A stretch of DNA of 64,000 nucleotides from Rheinheimera sp. MM224 (GTDB lineage: Bacteria > Pseudomonadota > Gammaproteobacteria > Enterobacterales > Alteromonadaceae), in the NCBI RefSeq assembly GCF_947090785.1, contig NZ_OX352320.1:1674001-1738000 (forward strand), in the 5' to 3' direction. The notes beneath the pieces were generated by a model. It had not been told where the DNA came from, did not search any database, and saw only the letters and a program-made list of their open reading frames with translations. Shown piece after piece: positions 15,017 through 25,300 of this stretch; the first letter of the stretch is position 1, and each line of letters begins with the position of its first letter. The position numbers and the translations under genes are program-made.

Positions 15017-17004
15017 GCCGCGATTTCGAATTGGTCTCCAATTATCAACCTGCAGGTGATCAGCCCACAGCTATTGCAAAACTGGTTGAAGGCCTGGAGT
15101 CTGGTTTAGCTCATCAAACCTTATTAGGGGTTACGGGCTCAGGTAAAACCTTCACTATGGCCAATGTGATAGCGCAAGTGAACAGACCTACCTTGATTAT
15201 GGCGCACAACAAAACCCTGGCGGCGCAGCTTTATGGTGAGATGAAGGAATTCTTTCCGAATAACTCGGTTGAATACTTTGTGTCTTATTATGACTATTAC
15301 CAACCTGAAGCTTATGTGCCGTCCAGCGACACCTTTATCGAAAAAGACGCTTCTATTAATGAACATATAGAGCAGATGCGTTTGTCGGCGACCAAAGCGC
15401 TGATGGAACGACGGGACGTAGTGATTATCGCCTCAGTGTCGGCCATTTACGGTTTGGGCGATCCGGAATCCTATATGAAGATGCTGTTGCATCTCAAAGT
15501 AGGCGATATAGTCGATCAGCGTTTTATTTTACGACGTTTGGCTGAGCTGCAATACAGCCGCAATGATGCTGCGTTTGAACGTGCGACTTATCGTGTGCGT
15601 GGCGATGTGATTGATGTGTTTCCGGCTGAGTCGGATGAAATCGCAGTGCGGATTGAGCTGTTTGATGAAGAAATTGAGCGCATTAGTTTATTTGACCCGC
15701 TGACAGGTTCTGTCGAGAAAGTCGTCAGCCGTTACACTATTTATCCAAAAACGCACTATGTGACGCCACGGGAAAAAATCCTCGAAGCTACAGAGCGTAT
15801 TAAGGTGGAACTCAAAGATCGCCGCGCTCACTTGCTTGCAGAAAACCGCTTGATTGAAGAGCAGCGTATTGGGCAGCGCACTTTGTTTGATTTAGAAATG
15901 ATGGTGGAACTGGGGTATTGCTCCGGCATTGAAAACTACTCGCGCTATTTATCAGGCAGGGCAGAAGGTGAGCCGCCTCCAACTTTGCTGGATTATTTCC
16001 CGGCTGATGGTTTGATGTTTATCGACGAGTCGCATGTCACCATTTCACAAATTGGCGCTATGTACAAAGGCGATCGCTCACGTAAAGAAAACCTGGTGAA
16101 CTATGGCTTTCGTTTACCTTCGGCTTTAGATAACAGGCCACTGAAGTTTGACGAATTTGAATCCATAGCGCCACAGCGGATTTATGTGTCGGCTACACCA
16201 GCAGATTACGAGTTAAAGCAATCAGCAGGTGAAGTGATAGAGCAGGTGGTACGACCAACAGGTTTGCTTGACCCTGTGATTGAAATCCGTCCTGTAGCGA
16301 CCCAGGTTGACGATTTAATGTCAGAAGCTTTCCGCTGCGCCAAACTGGGTGAGCGGGTATTAGTCACAGTACTGACCAAAAAAATGGCTGAAGATTTAAC
16401 GGACTATTTAGCAGGCCACGGCGTCAAGGTGCGGTATTTACACTCCGACATTGACACCGTAGAGCGGATGGAGATTATCCGGGATTTACGTTTAGGTGTA
16501 TTTGACGTGCTAGTCGGTATTAACTTATTGCGGGAAGGCCTGGATATTCCTGAAGTGTCTTTAGTGGCGATTCTGGATGCGGATAAAGAAGGCTTTTTAC
16601 GTTCAGAGCGCTCGCTGATTCAAACCATGGGCCGTGCCGCCCGTAACCTTTATGGTAAAGCAGTGCTTTATGCTGACCGTATTACCGGTTCTATGCAGCG
16701 CGCTATTAATGAAACCGATCGTCGGCGCAATAAGCAAATTGCATACAATGAACTGCATGGCATCACACCTACGGCTATTAAGAAGAAGGTGTCGGATGTG
16801 ATGGATCTTGGTCAGGATGCCGATCTGCCGAAAGTGGCGGAGAAAATCAAACTGGCCAAAGGCAAAACGCCTTATCAGTTGCAGGCAGAAATTAAGCAAC
16901 TGGAGCAAAAAATGCTGCAGCATGCCAAAGATCTGGAGTTTGAACTGGCAGCGCAGGCTCGGGATCAAATTCATCAATTACGCCAGGCTTTGCTGGAGAT
17001 TTAA
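15013..17004 (+). CDS. uvrB: UvrABC excision nuclease subunit B
   Basis: This 663-residue damage-verification helicase of nucleotide excision repair takes the lesion from UvrA and recruits UvrC. It shows the Walker A motif GVTGSGKT near residue 39, the tyrosine-rich beta-hairpin region [11 protein letters not shown] near residue 92, DESHV near residue 338, helicase motifs V-VI ([12 protein letters not shown] and QTMGRAARN near residues 503 and 537), and a C-terminal UVR domain (about 625-660). Length is normal (E. coli 673). It follows three coupled mini-ORFs instead of its own leader, and I found no LexA box (CTG-N10-CAG) in the 200 bases upstream. Confidence 0.98.
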   Translation: MSRDFELVSNYQPAGDQPTAIAKLVEGLESGLAHQTLLGVTGSGKTFTMANVIAQVNRPTLIMAHNKTLAAQLYGEMKEFFPNNSVEYFVSYYDYYQPEAYVPSSDTFIEKDASINEHIEQMRLSATKALMERRDVVIIASVSAIYGLGDPESYMKMLLHLKVGDIVDQRFILRRLAELQYSRNDAAFERATYRVRGDVIDVFPAESDEIAVRIELFDEEIERISLFDPLTGSVEKVVSRYTIYPKTHYVTPREKILEATERIKVELKDRRAHLLAENRLIEEQRIGQRTLFDLEMMVELGYCSGIENYSRYLSGRAEGEPPPTLLDYFPADGLMFIDESHVTISQIGAMYKGDRSRKENLVNYGFRLPSALDNRPLKFDEFESIAPQRIYVSATPADYELKQSAGEVIEQVVRPTGLLDPVIEIRPVATQVDDLMSEAFRCAKLGERVLVTVLTKKMAEDLTDYLAGHGVKVRYLHSDIDTVERMEIIRDLRLGVFDVLVGINLLREGLDIPEVSLVAILDADKEGFLRSERSLIQTMGRAARNLYGKAVLYADRITGSMQRAINETDRRRNKQIAYNELHGITPTAIKKKVSDVMDLGQDADLPKVAEKIKLAKGKTPYQLQAEIKQLEQKMLQHAKDLEFELAAQARDQIHQLRQALLEI

Positions 17005-17008
17005 ATCA

Positions 17009-17056
17009 TGGGGTCAGAGTAAAATTAAACCGTGGTTTAATTTTACTCTGACCCCA
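17009..17056. repeat. Palindromic repeat, REP/BIME-like (copy 2)
   Basis: Perfect 23-bp arms (17009-17031 and 17034-17056) are separated by two bases, starting 4 bases after the uvrB stop. The core GGGTCAGAGTAAAATTAA is shared exactly with 1912-1958, while the loop and outer bases differ. It probably also stops or stabilises the uvrB mRNA. Confidence 0.8.
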
Positions 17057-17163
17057 ATTATTATCTGCTTGATATTTATACACTTCTTTACTGAGCCATT
17101 CAGAGAGCATTAACTTTCAGACCTTTACACTGCCTGCGTTTTCTCAACCAAAAGGTAGTAATT

Positions 17164-17937
17164 ATGAAACGTTCCATGCTCGCTTTACTTATCGCTGTAG
17201 TGTCAACCGGTGCAGCAGCGAACAGCTATCAAAATGAATCTTCAGTAGATTACATCAACGGTGATATCAACAATGTTGATGTAGACGCCTGGCAACTGAA
17301 GCATCAATATTTCTTTAATGCAGTAGACACTTCAGGCAATACACCACGTGCTGAAGCTGCATTTATCAATAAAAACGCCAGTGTCTTTGGCACCCTGTCC
17401 CGTACTTCTATCGGTGACTTTGATCAGAATGGCTGGTCAGTGGGTGGTGAGTATATGGACCAGAGCCATAACTTCTACGGTCAACTGGAATGGAGCCACT
17501 TCAGTGGCACTGACAGACAGGATGTCGATGGTACCGTAGGTTACTTCATCAGTAATGACTGGTTAGTAGGTGCTATTTTTGAGCACGACAGACCGGATCA
17601 AGGTGGCAGCAGCACTAACTATGGTGTAATGACTAAAAAGTTATGGGATTTAGGCACGGGTGATATGATCAACCTGGAAGCCGATATCCTGGACTACCGT
17701 AATAATTCAGCCACCCGTTATGGTGTGGGCGCGGATTACTACTTCGGCAAAAACTTCTCTGCCGGTGTAGGTTATCAGTGGATTTCTGACGGCGTATTAA
17801 GCGAAAGCGAAGATAGCCTGAGCTTACGCACTAAGTGGTTTGCTTTACCTAACCTGTCGTTATCAGCTGGCGTAGCCTTTGATGCGCTGGAAACGGGTGA
17901 TGATCTGTATCAGTTAGGCGCAAGCTACCGCTTCTAA
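17164..17937 (+). CDS. Putative outer-membrane beta-barrel (porin-like) protein
   Basis: The 257-residue protein has a signal peptide (MKRSMLALLIAVVSTGAAA). Alternating polar and aromatic strands follow to the end (for example FYGQLEWSHFSG, RYGVGADYYFGKNFSAGVGY), and the last residue is Phe in LYQLGASYRF, the usual signal for outer-membrane insertion by the BAM complex. About ten to twelve strands can be drawn. I cannot place it in a named porin family, and its substrate is unknown. It is monocistronic with a clear terminator at 18018-18045. Confidence 0.75.
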   Translation: MKRSMLALLIAVVSTGAAANSYQNESSVDYINGDINNVDVDAWQLKHQYFFNAVDTSGNTPRAEAAFINKNASVFGTLSRTSIGDFDQNGWSVGGEYMDQSHNFYGQLEWSHFSGTDRQDVDGTVGYFISNDWLVGAIFEHDRPDQGGSSTNYGVMTKKLWDLGTGDMINLEADILDYRNNSATRYGVGADYYFGKNFSAGVGYQWISDGVLSESEDSLSLRTKWFALPNLSLSAGVAFDALETGDDLYQLGASYRF

Positions 17938-18017
17938 TGTTTTGCCCGTTGTATTTGGCGCCGCAACGTTGTTGACCGGGCTCGTCGCCCCAGTCACAAC
18001 TGAAGTGATGATTTAAG

Positions 18018-18045
18018 AAAGGAGCTTAACGGCTCCTTTTTTCTT
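18018..18045. terminator. Rho-independent terminator after the outer-membrane protein gene
   Basis: Arms AAAGGAGC (18018-18025) and GCTCCTTT (18032-18039) run into a T-rich tail on the plus strand. It lies between two convergent genes and can serve both. Confidence 0.8.
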
Positions 18046-18055
18046 TTCTGAGGTA

Positions 18056-18940
18056 TTAACTTGCGGTTAGCTGTTGCCAGATGCTTTTTGCCACTGGGCC
18101 AAGCAGTTGATCTTTATGTCGCACCAGATGCACTTCTCCCTGAATAAACTTTGGAAACTCCACAGGTTTTAACTGCACTAAAGCACCGCTTGCTAACTCA
18201 TCAGCCACCTGATGCCGTGCCACCATGCCCCAGCCTAAATGCGCTAACAGGGCTTGTTTCATACATAAACTGTTATTTACCTTAACCCGTCGTGCCGACT
18301 GCAAGGGCAGTAGTTTTCCACTGTCGAAATTCAGCGCTTCCGAGTTGGCCACCAATTGCGGTAATTCAGCTAATTGAGCCTGATGAGTTAAAGGGCCACC
18401 CAGTTGTTTTAAAAACTCCGGGGTTGCGACACATAAAATATCAAAACTACCAATAGCCACAGCCTCAAAATCACCCAGACTGATAAAGACCGGATACCAG
18501 GGGCTGATGGCTAAATCGGCCTGTTGGTTTTTTAGCTTTTCCAGCGCCTGCAGCCGGTAATCACAACTCAGTAATAACTCTGTATGAGGAAACTGCTGCT
18601 GGGCTTGCCGGATTGCAGCCATATAAGGTTGCAGATCAACAGCCTCGTCAAAGGCCAAACGTAAACTGGCTTCAGCGCCACGACTTAAGTGTTGAGCCAA
18701 AGATTTTAATTGAGCACTTTGATGCAGAAGTTGTTGAGCTTGTTGATAAAAACGTCTGCCAGCTTCGGTAAATTGAAGGCGATATTGACTGCGATCCACT
18801 ATAGTAAAACCGCATTCCTGCTCCAGCTTTTTCAGCGCCATACTCAAAGCTGGTTGGGTTTTATGCAGTTTCACCGCGGCCTGCAGCAGACTTTCACTGC
18901 TGGCAACGGCGTCGAGAATATAGAGCTGAGTTAAGTTCAT
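18056..18940 (-). CDS. LysR family transcriptional regulator
   Basis: The 294-residue protein has the LysR winged helix-turn-helix at residues 1-60 (LTQLYILDAVASSESLLQAA, then KTQPALSMALKKLEQE). A periplasmic-binding-protein-like effector domain follows from about residue 88. The ATG at 18940 is preferred to the TTG one codon upstream. It is divergent from the RND efflux pair at 19055, with 114 bases between, and so is the probable regulator of that pump. The inducer cannot be inferred. Confidence 0.9.
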   Translation of the reverse strand: MNLTQLYILDAVASSESLLQAAVKLHKTQPALSMALKKLEQECGFTIVDRSQYRLQFTEAGRRFYQQAQQLLHQSAQLKSLAQHLSRGAEASLRLAFDEAVDLQPYMAAIRQAQQQFPHTELLLSCDYRLQALEKLKNQQADLAISPWYPVFISLGDFEAVAIGSFDILCVATPEFLKQLGGPLTHQAQLAELPQLVANSEALNFDSGKLLPLQSARRVKVNNSLCMKQALLAHLGWGMVARHQVADELASGALVQLKPVEFPKFIQGEVHLVRHKDQLLGPVAKSIWQQLTAS

Positions 18941-19054
18941 CAATTATTCTTATATAGAACTGAAATAAATATAAATTTTAATATCAAATTTGCTTTTGTA
19001 TAGTGCAAATACAAAAAAGCGATGTAGCCAGAGCAAAAAAAGGGAAAGGTTTAC

Positions 19055-20134
19055 ATGTCCAGAAAGATAATGATAAGTGCGCTCTTATGTATGGTATCGG
19101 TAACGGGCTGTTCCAAGCCAGCAGAAACAGCAGAACAAAGTCTGAACAGACCGGTGAAATTGCATCAGGTGCAGGATGGCCAGCAAAAATTAATTCGTCA
19201 GTTCCCTGCGATAGTGGAGCCTACTGAAAATGCCCGTTTAACGTTTCGGGTTAGTGGCAAACTCACTCAGTTTTCTATTCGACCTGGCCAGGAAGTAAAA
19301 AAAGGCGATGTGTTAGCCCGTTTGGATGCCACAGATTTTAAATTAAGGGTTGAGCAGGCCCAGGCTCGTTATCAATTGTCGAAAGCGCAGTTTGACAGAG
19401 CGGCCAGCCTGATTGGGCAAAAACTGGTGTCTCAGGCTATGTACGATGAAGCCAAAGCACAGCTGCAAGTAGCTGACGCTGATTTGAAAACTGCCCAAAC
19501 TAATCTTTCCTATACAGAAATGGTGGCACCTTTCAGCGGTACAGTGTCACGTTCTTTAGTGGAAAATCATGAAAACGTTGCGGCGCAGCAAGCCATTCTG
19601 GAATTGCAACTCAAAGGCATGGTGGATGTGGTGATCCAGGTGCCGGAAGATGTAATTGCACTAGTGAAAAAAGACGTCAGTTATCAGCCTGATGTAATTT
19701 ATGACTCTTACCCAAGCCTTAGCTATAAAGCCAGTATCAAAGAGTGGGACACCAGGGCAGACAGCGCCACCAACAGCTTTAAAGTGGTGTTCAGCATGGC
19801 GGCACCGGAAGAATTTAATGTGCTCTCTGGGATGACGGCTAATGTAGTGGCTGATATGAGCCAGCTGATGCGCGCTCAGGCCTCTGTGGTCGTCGTGCCA
19901 GCCACAGCCGTATTTGCCGCTAATGATCAGCCTGTGGATGCGGCAGAGCGTTTTGTCTGGGTCTACAGTGAAGGTATGGTCAATAGACGTGCTGTGACTG
20001 TAGGGCGCTTAACAGAGCAGGGCATCGAAATTTTGTCTGGCTTAGCAGCTGGTGATCAGGTGGTGACCGCTGGTGTACAGCAATTGACGGAGAACCAGCA
20101 GGTAAGACCATGGCAACGTGAGCGGGGTCTGTAA
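19055..20134 (+). CDS. RND efflux periplasmic adaptor (membrane fusion lipoprotein)
   Basis: The 359-residue protein has a lipoprotein signal with lipobox SVTGC (Cys near residue 19). The HlyD/AcrA-type order follows: a barrel-sandwich half (ENARLTFRVSGKLTQFSIRPG near residues 53-73 and its partner after residue 145, TEMVAPFSGTVSR), an alpha-hairpin (QAQARYQLSKAQFDRAASL), and beta-barrel and membrane-proximal domains to the end. It links the pump at 20138 to an outer-membrane channel, which is not encoded nearby. The gap to the pump gene is 3 bases. Confidence 0.92.
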   Translation: MSRKIMISALLCMVSVTGCSKPAETAEQSLNRPVKLHQVQDGQQKLIRQFPAIVEPTENARLTFRVSGKLTQFSIRPGQEVKKGDVLARLDATDFKLRVEQAQARYQLSKAQFDRAASLIGQKLVSQAMYDEAKAQLQVADADLKTAQTNLSYTEMVAPFSGTVSRSLVENHENVAAQQAILELQLKGMVDVVIQVPEDVIALVKKDVSYQPDVIYDSYPSLSYKASIKEWDTRADSATNSFKVVFSMAAPEEFNVLSGMTANVVADMSQLMRAQASVVVVPATAVFAANDQPVDAAERFVWVYSEGMVNRRAVTVGRLTEQGIEILSGLAAGDQVVTAGVQQLTENQQVRPWQRERGL

Positions 20135-20137
20135 GTT

Positions 20138-23100
20138 ATGGATGTTGCTCAGTATTTTATAAAAAATAAAACATCGTCCTGGCTAGTGACTGCTATTTTA
20201 TTGATAGGCGGCACCATGGCCTATTTTGGTCTGGGCCGGTTGGAAGATCCGCAGTTTACCCTCAAACAAGCCTTGATCATCACATCCTACCCCGGTGCTT
20301 CGCCTTTACAGGTCGAGGAAGAAGTCAGTTATCCGATTGAAAATGCCATTCAGCAATTGCCTTATGTCGACCATGTGACCTCTATTTCCACCAATGGTAC
20401 CTCGCAAATTATGGTGGAGATGAAAGGCATTTACCGGGCGAAAGAGCTGAAACAAATTTGGGATGAGCTGCGTCGCAAGGTCCATGATTTAACTCCGCAA
20501 TTACCACCCGGTGTGCAAACTCCGGTCGTCAATGACGACTTTGGTGATGTGTATGGCATGTTGTATGCCATTACAGGCGAAGGCTATTCAGACGAAGAAA
20601 TTCGGGATTATGTCGACTTTTTACGTCGTGAGCTGGTGCTGGTTGATGGGGTTGGCAAAGTGTCAGTCAGTGGCAGGCAACAGGAACAAGTTGTGGTCGA
20701 AATATCCCGCTCCCGTCTGGCGGCTTTAGGTATTCCACCTACTCAGATTGCCAGCTTGCTGCAAACTCAGAATGTGGTGAGTAATGCCGGGGCTTTGCGC
20801 CTTGGGCCAGACAGGATCCGTATTCATCCAACAGGCGAGTTTCAGTCGGTACAGGAGCTTGAGCAACTGATTATCAGTAATCCTGCCGCCAAAGAGCTGA
20901 TTTATTTAGGTGATGTCGCCAAGGTTTACAAAGATGTGCAGGAAGTGCCGAGTCAGATTTTAAAGTTTGACGGCAAAAATACCCTGACCTTGGGGGTGTC
21001 TTTTAGTCAGGGCGTAAACGTAGTCGACGTCGGAGCTTTAGTCACGGCCCGTATGGCCGAACTGGACTACGCCAGACCTGTGGGTATGGATATCAATACC
21101 ATCTACAACCAGCCTGCCGAAGTAGAAGCCTCAGTTGGTGGTTTTGTGCTGAACCTGCTGGAATCTGTGGTCATAGTGATTGTGGTGTTGTTGGTGTTTA
21201 TGGGGCTTCGCAGTGGCTTTTTAATTGGCCTTATTTTGCTGCTGACCGTGCTTGGCACCTTTATTTTTATGCAGCAAATGCAAATTGAGCTGCAACGGGT
21301 GTCACTGGGCGCGCTGATTATTGCCTTAGGTATGCTGGTGGATAATGCCATTGTGATAACCGAAGGAATTTTAATTGGCATGCAAAGGCGCTGGAGTATC
21401 AGTGAATCAGCTTCAGCCATAGTCAAACAAACCAAATGGCCTTTGTTAGGTGCAACAGTTATCGCTATTACCGCTTTTGCACCTATAGGTTTGTCCAGTG
21501 ATGCAACGGGGGAGTTTGCCGGTAGTTTGTTTTGGGTCTTGTTGGTCAGTTTGCTGCTGAGCTGGGTGACAGCTATTACGCTAACGCCGTTTTTTGCCAG
21601 TCTGTTTTTTAAAGAAGAATTAAATGCCAAAGTGGATGAAACGCAGGGCGAACCTGAACTCTACCGTGGTTTTATTTTTGACTGGTACAGAGGTGCTTTA
21701 ACGGCAGTATTGCGCTACAGAGTCTTAAGTTATGGCCTGATGATCCTGTTACTGATTTTGTCGGTGATGGGCTTTGCCAAGGTTAAACAAGTGTTTTTCC
21801 CAGCCTCTAATACACCAATTTTTTTAGTGGATCTATGGCAACCAGCCGGCACTGATATTCGGCAGTCCGACGCCGAGGCTTTGGAAGTTGTACGGTATTT
21901 AAAAGCTCTGGAAGGAGTAGAGGCTGTCACTTTAACCTCTGGCCGTGGCGCTGACCGTTTTATGCTGACCTATCAGCCCGAGCGTTTTTATGCAGCCTAT
22001 AGCCAACTGATAGTGCGGGTGGAAGACAAATCGCTGCTTGCAGGACGTATGGCAGATGTCAGCTCTTACATCAACGAGCAACACCCTGGACTCCGGCACA
22101 AATTAAAACGACTGGATGTAGGCCCTTCCACTGCAGCTAAACTGGAAGCCCGTTTTAGTGGCGCAGACCCTAATGTACTAAGGCAACTGGCTGAGCAAGC
22201 CAAAGCTATTATGCTTCAGGACCCAGGCACCCGTAATTTACGCGATGACTGGAGCAACAGAGTCAAAGTGATCCGACCGCAGTTTAATGAGGCTTTAGCA
22301 CGCAGAGTCGGCATTAGTAAGCAGGATGTGGACGATGTGCTGCTAACTCATGTCAATGGCCGCACTGTGGGTATTTACCGGGATGGCACGCATTTATTAC
22401 CTATTATCACCCGTGCACCGGACTCGGAGCGACAAAGTGTGGATGCACTGGCCGATTTGCAGGTCTATAGCCCTAAGTTAAACCGCTATATCCCCATCAG
22501 TCAGGTGGTCAGCAGTTTTGCGTTGGAGTGGGAAGATCCACAAATTATGCGTCGTGACCGTAAACGCACTTTAACTGTGATGGCCGATCACAATATTTTA
22601 AGTGATGACACAGCGGCCTCTTTACTGAAAAGAGTAAGGCCACAAATCGAAGCTATACCGCTGCCTACGGGCTATAGCCTGAGCTGGGGTGGTGAACTGG
22701 AAGCACAGACCAAAGCACAAAAAGCTCTGTTCAGCTCTCTGCCTATGGGTTATCTGGTGATGTTTGTGATCACTGTGTTGCTATTCAGCTCCATGCGCGA
22801 TGCACTGGTGATTTGGGCTTGTGTGCCCATGGCGCTGATTGGTGTCACACTTGGATTACTGGCGGTTAATGTCCCTTTTGGCTTTTTAGCCTTGCTGGGC
22901 TTTCTGAGTTTGTCCGGTATGCTGGTGAAAAACGGTATAGTCTTGCTTGATCAGATTAAACTGGAATTAAGTCAGGGGCTTGCGCCTTATCAAGCAGTCT
23001 ATGACAGCGCTGTTAGCCGGGTTCGGCCAGTGTCTATGGGCGCCATTACTACTATTCTGGGTATGTTGCCTTTAGTCACAGATGACTTCTTCGCTAGTAT

Positions 23101-23203
23101 GGCTGTGGTCATTATGTTTGGCCTTGGTTTTGGCACCATCCTCACCTTGCTGTTTTTACCTTTGATGTATTGTTCCATTTACCGAATTAAATCGGTGAGT
23201 TAG
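20138..23203 (+). CDS. RND efflux transporter permease
   Basis: This 1021-residue inner-membrane pump has the AcrB-type layout of twelve membrane segments with two large periplasmic loops. The proton-relay position in the fourth segment reads GMLVDNAIVITEG, with Asp-Asn in place of the Asp-Asp of AcrB, as in several non-AcrB RND pumps. FFPASNTPIFLVDLWQPAG opens the second periplasmic region. It is expected to export amphiphilic drugs or metabolites with the adaptor at 19055 and a TolC-like channel encoded elsewhere. A strong terminator follows at 23218-23260. Confidence 0.94.
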   Translation: MDVAQYFIKNKTSSWLVTAILLIGGTMAYFGLGRLEDPQFTLKQALIITSYPGASPLQVEEEVSYPIENAIQQLPYVDHVTSISTNGTSQIMVEMKGIYRAKELKQIWDELRRKVHDLTPQLPPGVQTPVVNDDFGDVYGMLYAITGEGYSDEEIRDYVDFLRRELVLVDGVGKVSVSGRQQEQVVVEISRSRLAALGIPPTQIASLLQTQNVVSNAGALRLGPDRIRIHPTGEFQSVQELEQLIISNPAAKELIYLGDVAKVYKDVQEVPSQILKFDGKNTLTLGVSFSQGVNVVDVGALVTARMAELDYARPVGMDINTIYNQPAEVEASVGGFVLNLLESVVIVIVVLLVFMGLRSGFLIGLILLLTVLGTFIFMQQMQIELQRVSLGALIIALGMLVDNAIVITEGILIGMQRRWSISESASAIVKQTKWPLLGATVIAITAFAPIGLSSDATGEFAGSLFWVLLVSLLLSWVTAITLTPFFASLFFKEELNAKVDETQGEPELYRGFIFDWYRGALTAVLRYRVLSYGLMILLLILSVMGFAKVKQVFFPASNTPIFLVDLWQPAGTDIRQSDAEALEVVRYLKALEGVEAVTLTSGRGADRFMLTYQPERFYAAYSQLIVRVEDKSLLAGRMADVSSYINEQHPGLRHKLKRLDVGPSTAAKLEARFSGADPNVLRQLAEQAKAIMLQDPGTRNLRDDWSNRVKVIRPQFNEALARRVGISKQDVDDVLLTHVNGRTVGIYRDGTHLLPIITRAPDSERQSVDALADLQVYSPKLNRYIPISQVVSSFALEWEDPQIMRRDRKRTLTVMADHNILSDDTAASLLKRVRPQIEAIPLPTGYSLSWGGELEAQTKAQKALFSSLPMGYLVMFVITVLLFSSMRDALVIWACVPMALIGVTLGLLAVNVPFGFLALLGFLSLSGMLVKNGIVLLDQIKLELSQGLAPYQAVYDSAVSRVRPVSMGAITTILGMLPLVTDDFFASMAVVIMFGLGFGTILTLLFLPLMYCSIYRIKSVS

Positions 23204-23217
23204 TTGTCTCTAAACCT

Positions 23218-23260
23218 GCCGGGGAAACAGCGTTTTACTGCTTTCTCCGGCTTTTCTTTG
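23218..23260 (+). terminator. Rho-independent terminator after the RND pump
   Basis: Arms GCCGGGGAAA (23218-23227) and TTTCTCCGGC (23242-23251) pair over ten positions, one of them G-U, and are followed by CTTTTCTTTG. It closes the adaptor-pump operon. Confidence 0.75.
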
Positions 23261-23466
23261 TGGTTTTTTTCGTTAAAACTATTCTTGCGGTTGTGTTGGT
23301 CTTTTTCTGCGATAAATGCTGGACTTTGCGCCCTGTGCTTGTGGTAATCTCCTAAAAAACACAGAACAAAAAGGATGCTGTGGCTCTTTTGCATAGCACC
23401 CGGATTCTATTTTTGAATTGTCGTGGGCTTGCCTGTGATCTCTGCCCCTGTATGGACATTATAACT

Positions 23467-25239
23467 ATGAAAAAACTCGCCCTTTCTCTTGCATGCAGCT
23501 TTGTCTTTTCTGTTAGTGCTGCCGATCATTTACCGCCTTTACCTTACTGGCAAGGTTCGACCTTAAGTCTGATTAAACCTGCGCAGCATCCTTGGGTGAC
23601 TCCTGCTGAAGTGTCTGATTTGTCAGAAACTCCTGATTACGAAACCACCATTAAGTATCTGGAGCGTTTAGCTGCCAGTACGCCCTTGATTAAGCTGGAA
23701 GTGATAGGCCAAAGCCCGCAGGGCAGGGCTATTTATCTGGTCAAAGCTGGTGCTGATCCCGACATGATTGGCCGGGACCATAAGCCGGTATTACTGGCGC
23801 AAGCTGGTATTCACAGTGGCGAAATTGACGGCAAAGATGCTGGTTTAATGTTGTTGCGTGACATTGTGCATGGCGATAAAGCGGATTTATTAAAAGAAGT
23901 AAACCTGTTATTTATCCCGGTTTTTTCTGTTGATGGCCATGAGCGCAGCGGTAAATACAATAGAATGAACCAGCGTGGGCCTGAGTTACAAGGCTGGCGT
24001 GCTACAGCGCAAAACCTGAATTTAAACCGCGATTATATGAAAGCGGAAGCACCTGAGATGCAGGCGCTGTTGAAATTGCTGAACAGCTATCAGCCGGACC
24101 TGTATCTGGATATTCATGTCACGGACGGTGAAGACTACCAGTACGATATTACTTATGGTTTTAATGAACCTTTTGCTGCTTTAAGCCCAAATGCGGCCAG
24201 CTGGCTTGCCAGTAGCTACCGCTCAGAAGTTGATCAGGCATTAACTGCCGCAGGCCATATACCAGGACCTCTGGTGTTTGCGCATAATAGCTCTGATTTC
24301 AGCAAAGGTTTGGCAGGTTCAACTTCTTCACCACGTTTTTCCAATGGCTATGGTGATTTACGCCATATCCCCACAGTACTGGTAGAAAACCATAGCTTAA
24401 AGCCTTATAAACAGCGGGTTTTAGGTACCTATGTGCTGTTAGAGCAAAGTTTAAAGCTGCTGCAGCAACAAGGCGCAGTGCTGAAACTGGCAAAAAAAGC
24501 CGATGAAAATGCGCGGCCAGAGCGCCAGGTTCTGGCGTGGAAAGCCAGCGAAACACCTGATTATATTGCTTTTAAAGGAGTGGAAGCTGTTCAGAAAAAA
24601 GATGCTATCACGGGTGTCACTTATCAAACCTGGACTGGCAAGCCACTGAATTATGAGCAGTTGCCAGTGTATTGGGAAAAAGAGCCAGCCGCTGAAATTG
24701 ACGTGCCTAAAGCCTACTGGATCCCACCAGAGCAGCAGGAAGTGATCGCTAAACTGGCGCTGCATGGTGTGCAGTTTACCAGTTTAAAATCGCCCAAAAC
24801 CATTCAATTACAGCAATTAACCGCCACTTCACATCAGTTTGCTAATAAACCTTTTGAAGGCCGTTTTGCGGTAAAAGCTGAATTTAGCCGCAACTGGCAA
24901 AAAATCCGTTTACCTGCTGGTTCAATCCGGGTCAGCACTGATCAGCCGTTAGGTGCTTTGGCTGTGGCATTACTGGAACCGACTGCGCCGGATTCTTTAT
25001 TCAGCTGGGGTTTTATGCTGGGCATGTTTGAGCGGGTTGAGTACTTTGAAACTTACGCTATAGTGCCGCTGATTGAGACGGCACTGAAGCAGGACAAAAA
25101 GCTTAAAGCTGAATTTGACGAAGCAGTAAAACAGGATAAAAAGCTGGCGGCCGATCCGCAAGCCAAGCTGCAATGGTTATATCAGCGCCTGCCTTATTAT
25201 GATCAGCATTACCTGAAGTACCCGGTTTTAATCGAATAA
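23467..25239 (+). CDS. M14 family zinc metallocarboxypeptidase, secreted
   Basis: The 590-residue protein has a signal peptide (MKKLALSLACSFVFSVSA). An M14 catalytic domain follows, with GIHSGEIDGKDAG (His and Glu zinc ligands, near residue 115), NLNRDYMKAEAPEM (substrate-binding Arg region) and DIHVTDGEDYQYD (third ligand, His, near residue 217). The catalytic Glu probably lies in VLVENHSLKPY near residue 308. A C-terminal half of about 250 residues has no motif I know. It probably trims peptides in the periplasm or outside the cell. The ATG at 23467 starts directly at the signal peptide; an upstream in-frame start would add 29 unlike residues. Confidence 0.88.
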   Translation: MKKLALSLACSFVFSVSAADHLPPLPYWQGSTLSLIKPAQHPWVTPAEVSDLSETPDYETTIKYLERLAASTPLIKLEVIGQSPQGRAIYLVKAGADPDMIGRDHKPVLLAQAGIHSGEIDGKDAGLMLLRDIVHGDKADLLKEVNLLFIPVFSVDGHERSGKYNRMNQRGPELQGWRATAQNLNLNRDYMKAEAPEMQALLKLLNSYQPDLYLDIHVTDGEDYQYDITYGFNEPFAALSPNAASWLASSYRSEVDQALTAAGHIPGPLVFAHNSSDFSKGLAGSTSSPRFSNGYGDLRHIPTVLVENHSLKPYKQRVLGTYVLLEQSLKLLQQQGAVLKLAKKADENARPERQVLAWKASETPDYIAFKGVEAVQKKDAITGVTYQTWTGKPLNYEQLPVYWEKEPAAEIDVPKAYWIPPEQQEVIAKLALHGVQFTSLKSPKTIQLQQLTATSHQFANKPFEGRFAVKAEFSRNWQKIRLPAGSIRVSTDQPLGALAVALLEPTAPDSLFSWGFMLGMFERVEYFETYAIVPLIETALKQDKKLKAEFDEAVKQDKKLAADPQAKLQWLYQRLPYYDQHYLKYPVLIE

Positions 25240-25246
25240 TTAAAAT

Positions 25247-25291
25247 GGGGTCGGCTGACATTGTTCGCTATTAACAATGCGCGCTGGCCCC
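25247..25291. repeat. Imperfect palindrome between convergent genes
   Basis: Arms 25247-25265 (GGGGTCGGCTGACATTGTT) and 25273-25291 pair at 14 of 19 positions, plus G-U pairs. The outer GGGGTC and length recall the palindromes at 1912 and 17009, although the core differs. It lies between convergent genes and may act as terminator for both. Confidence 0.5.
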
Positions 25292-25300
25292 ACTTTTATG

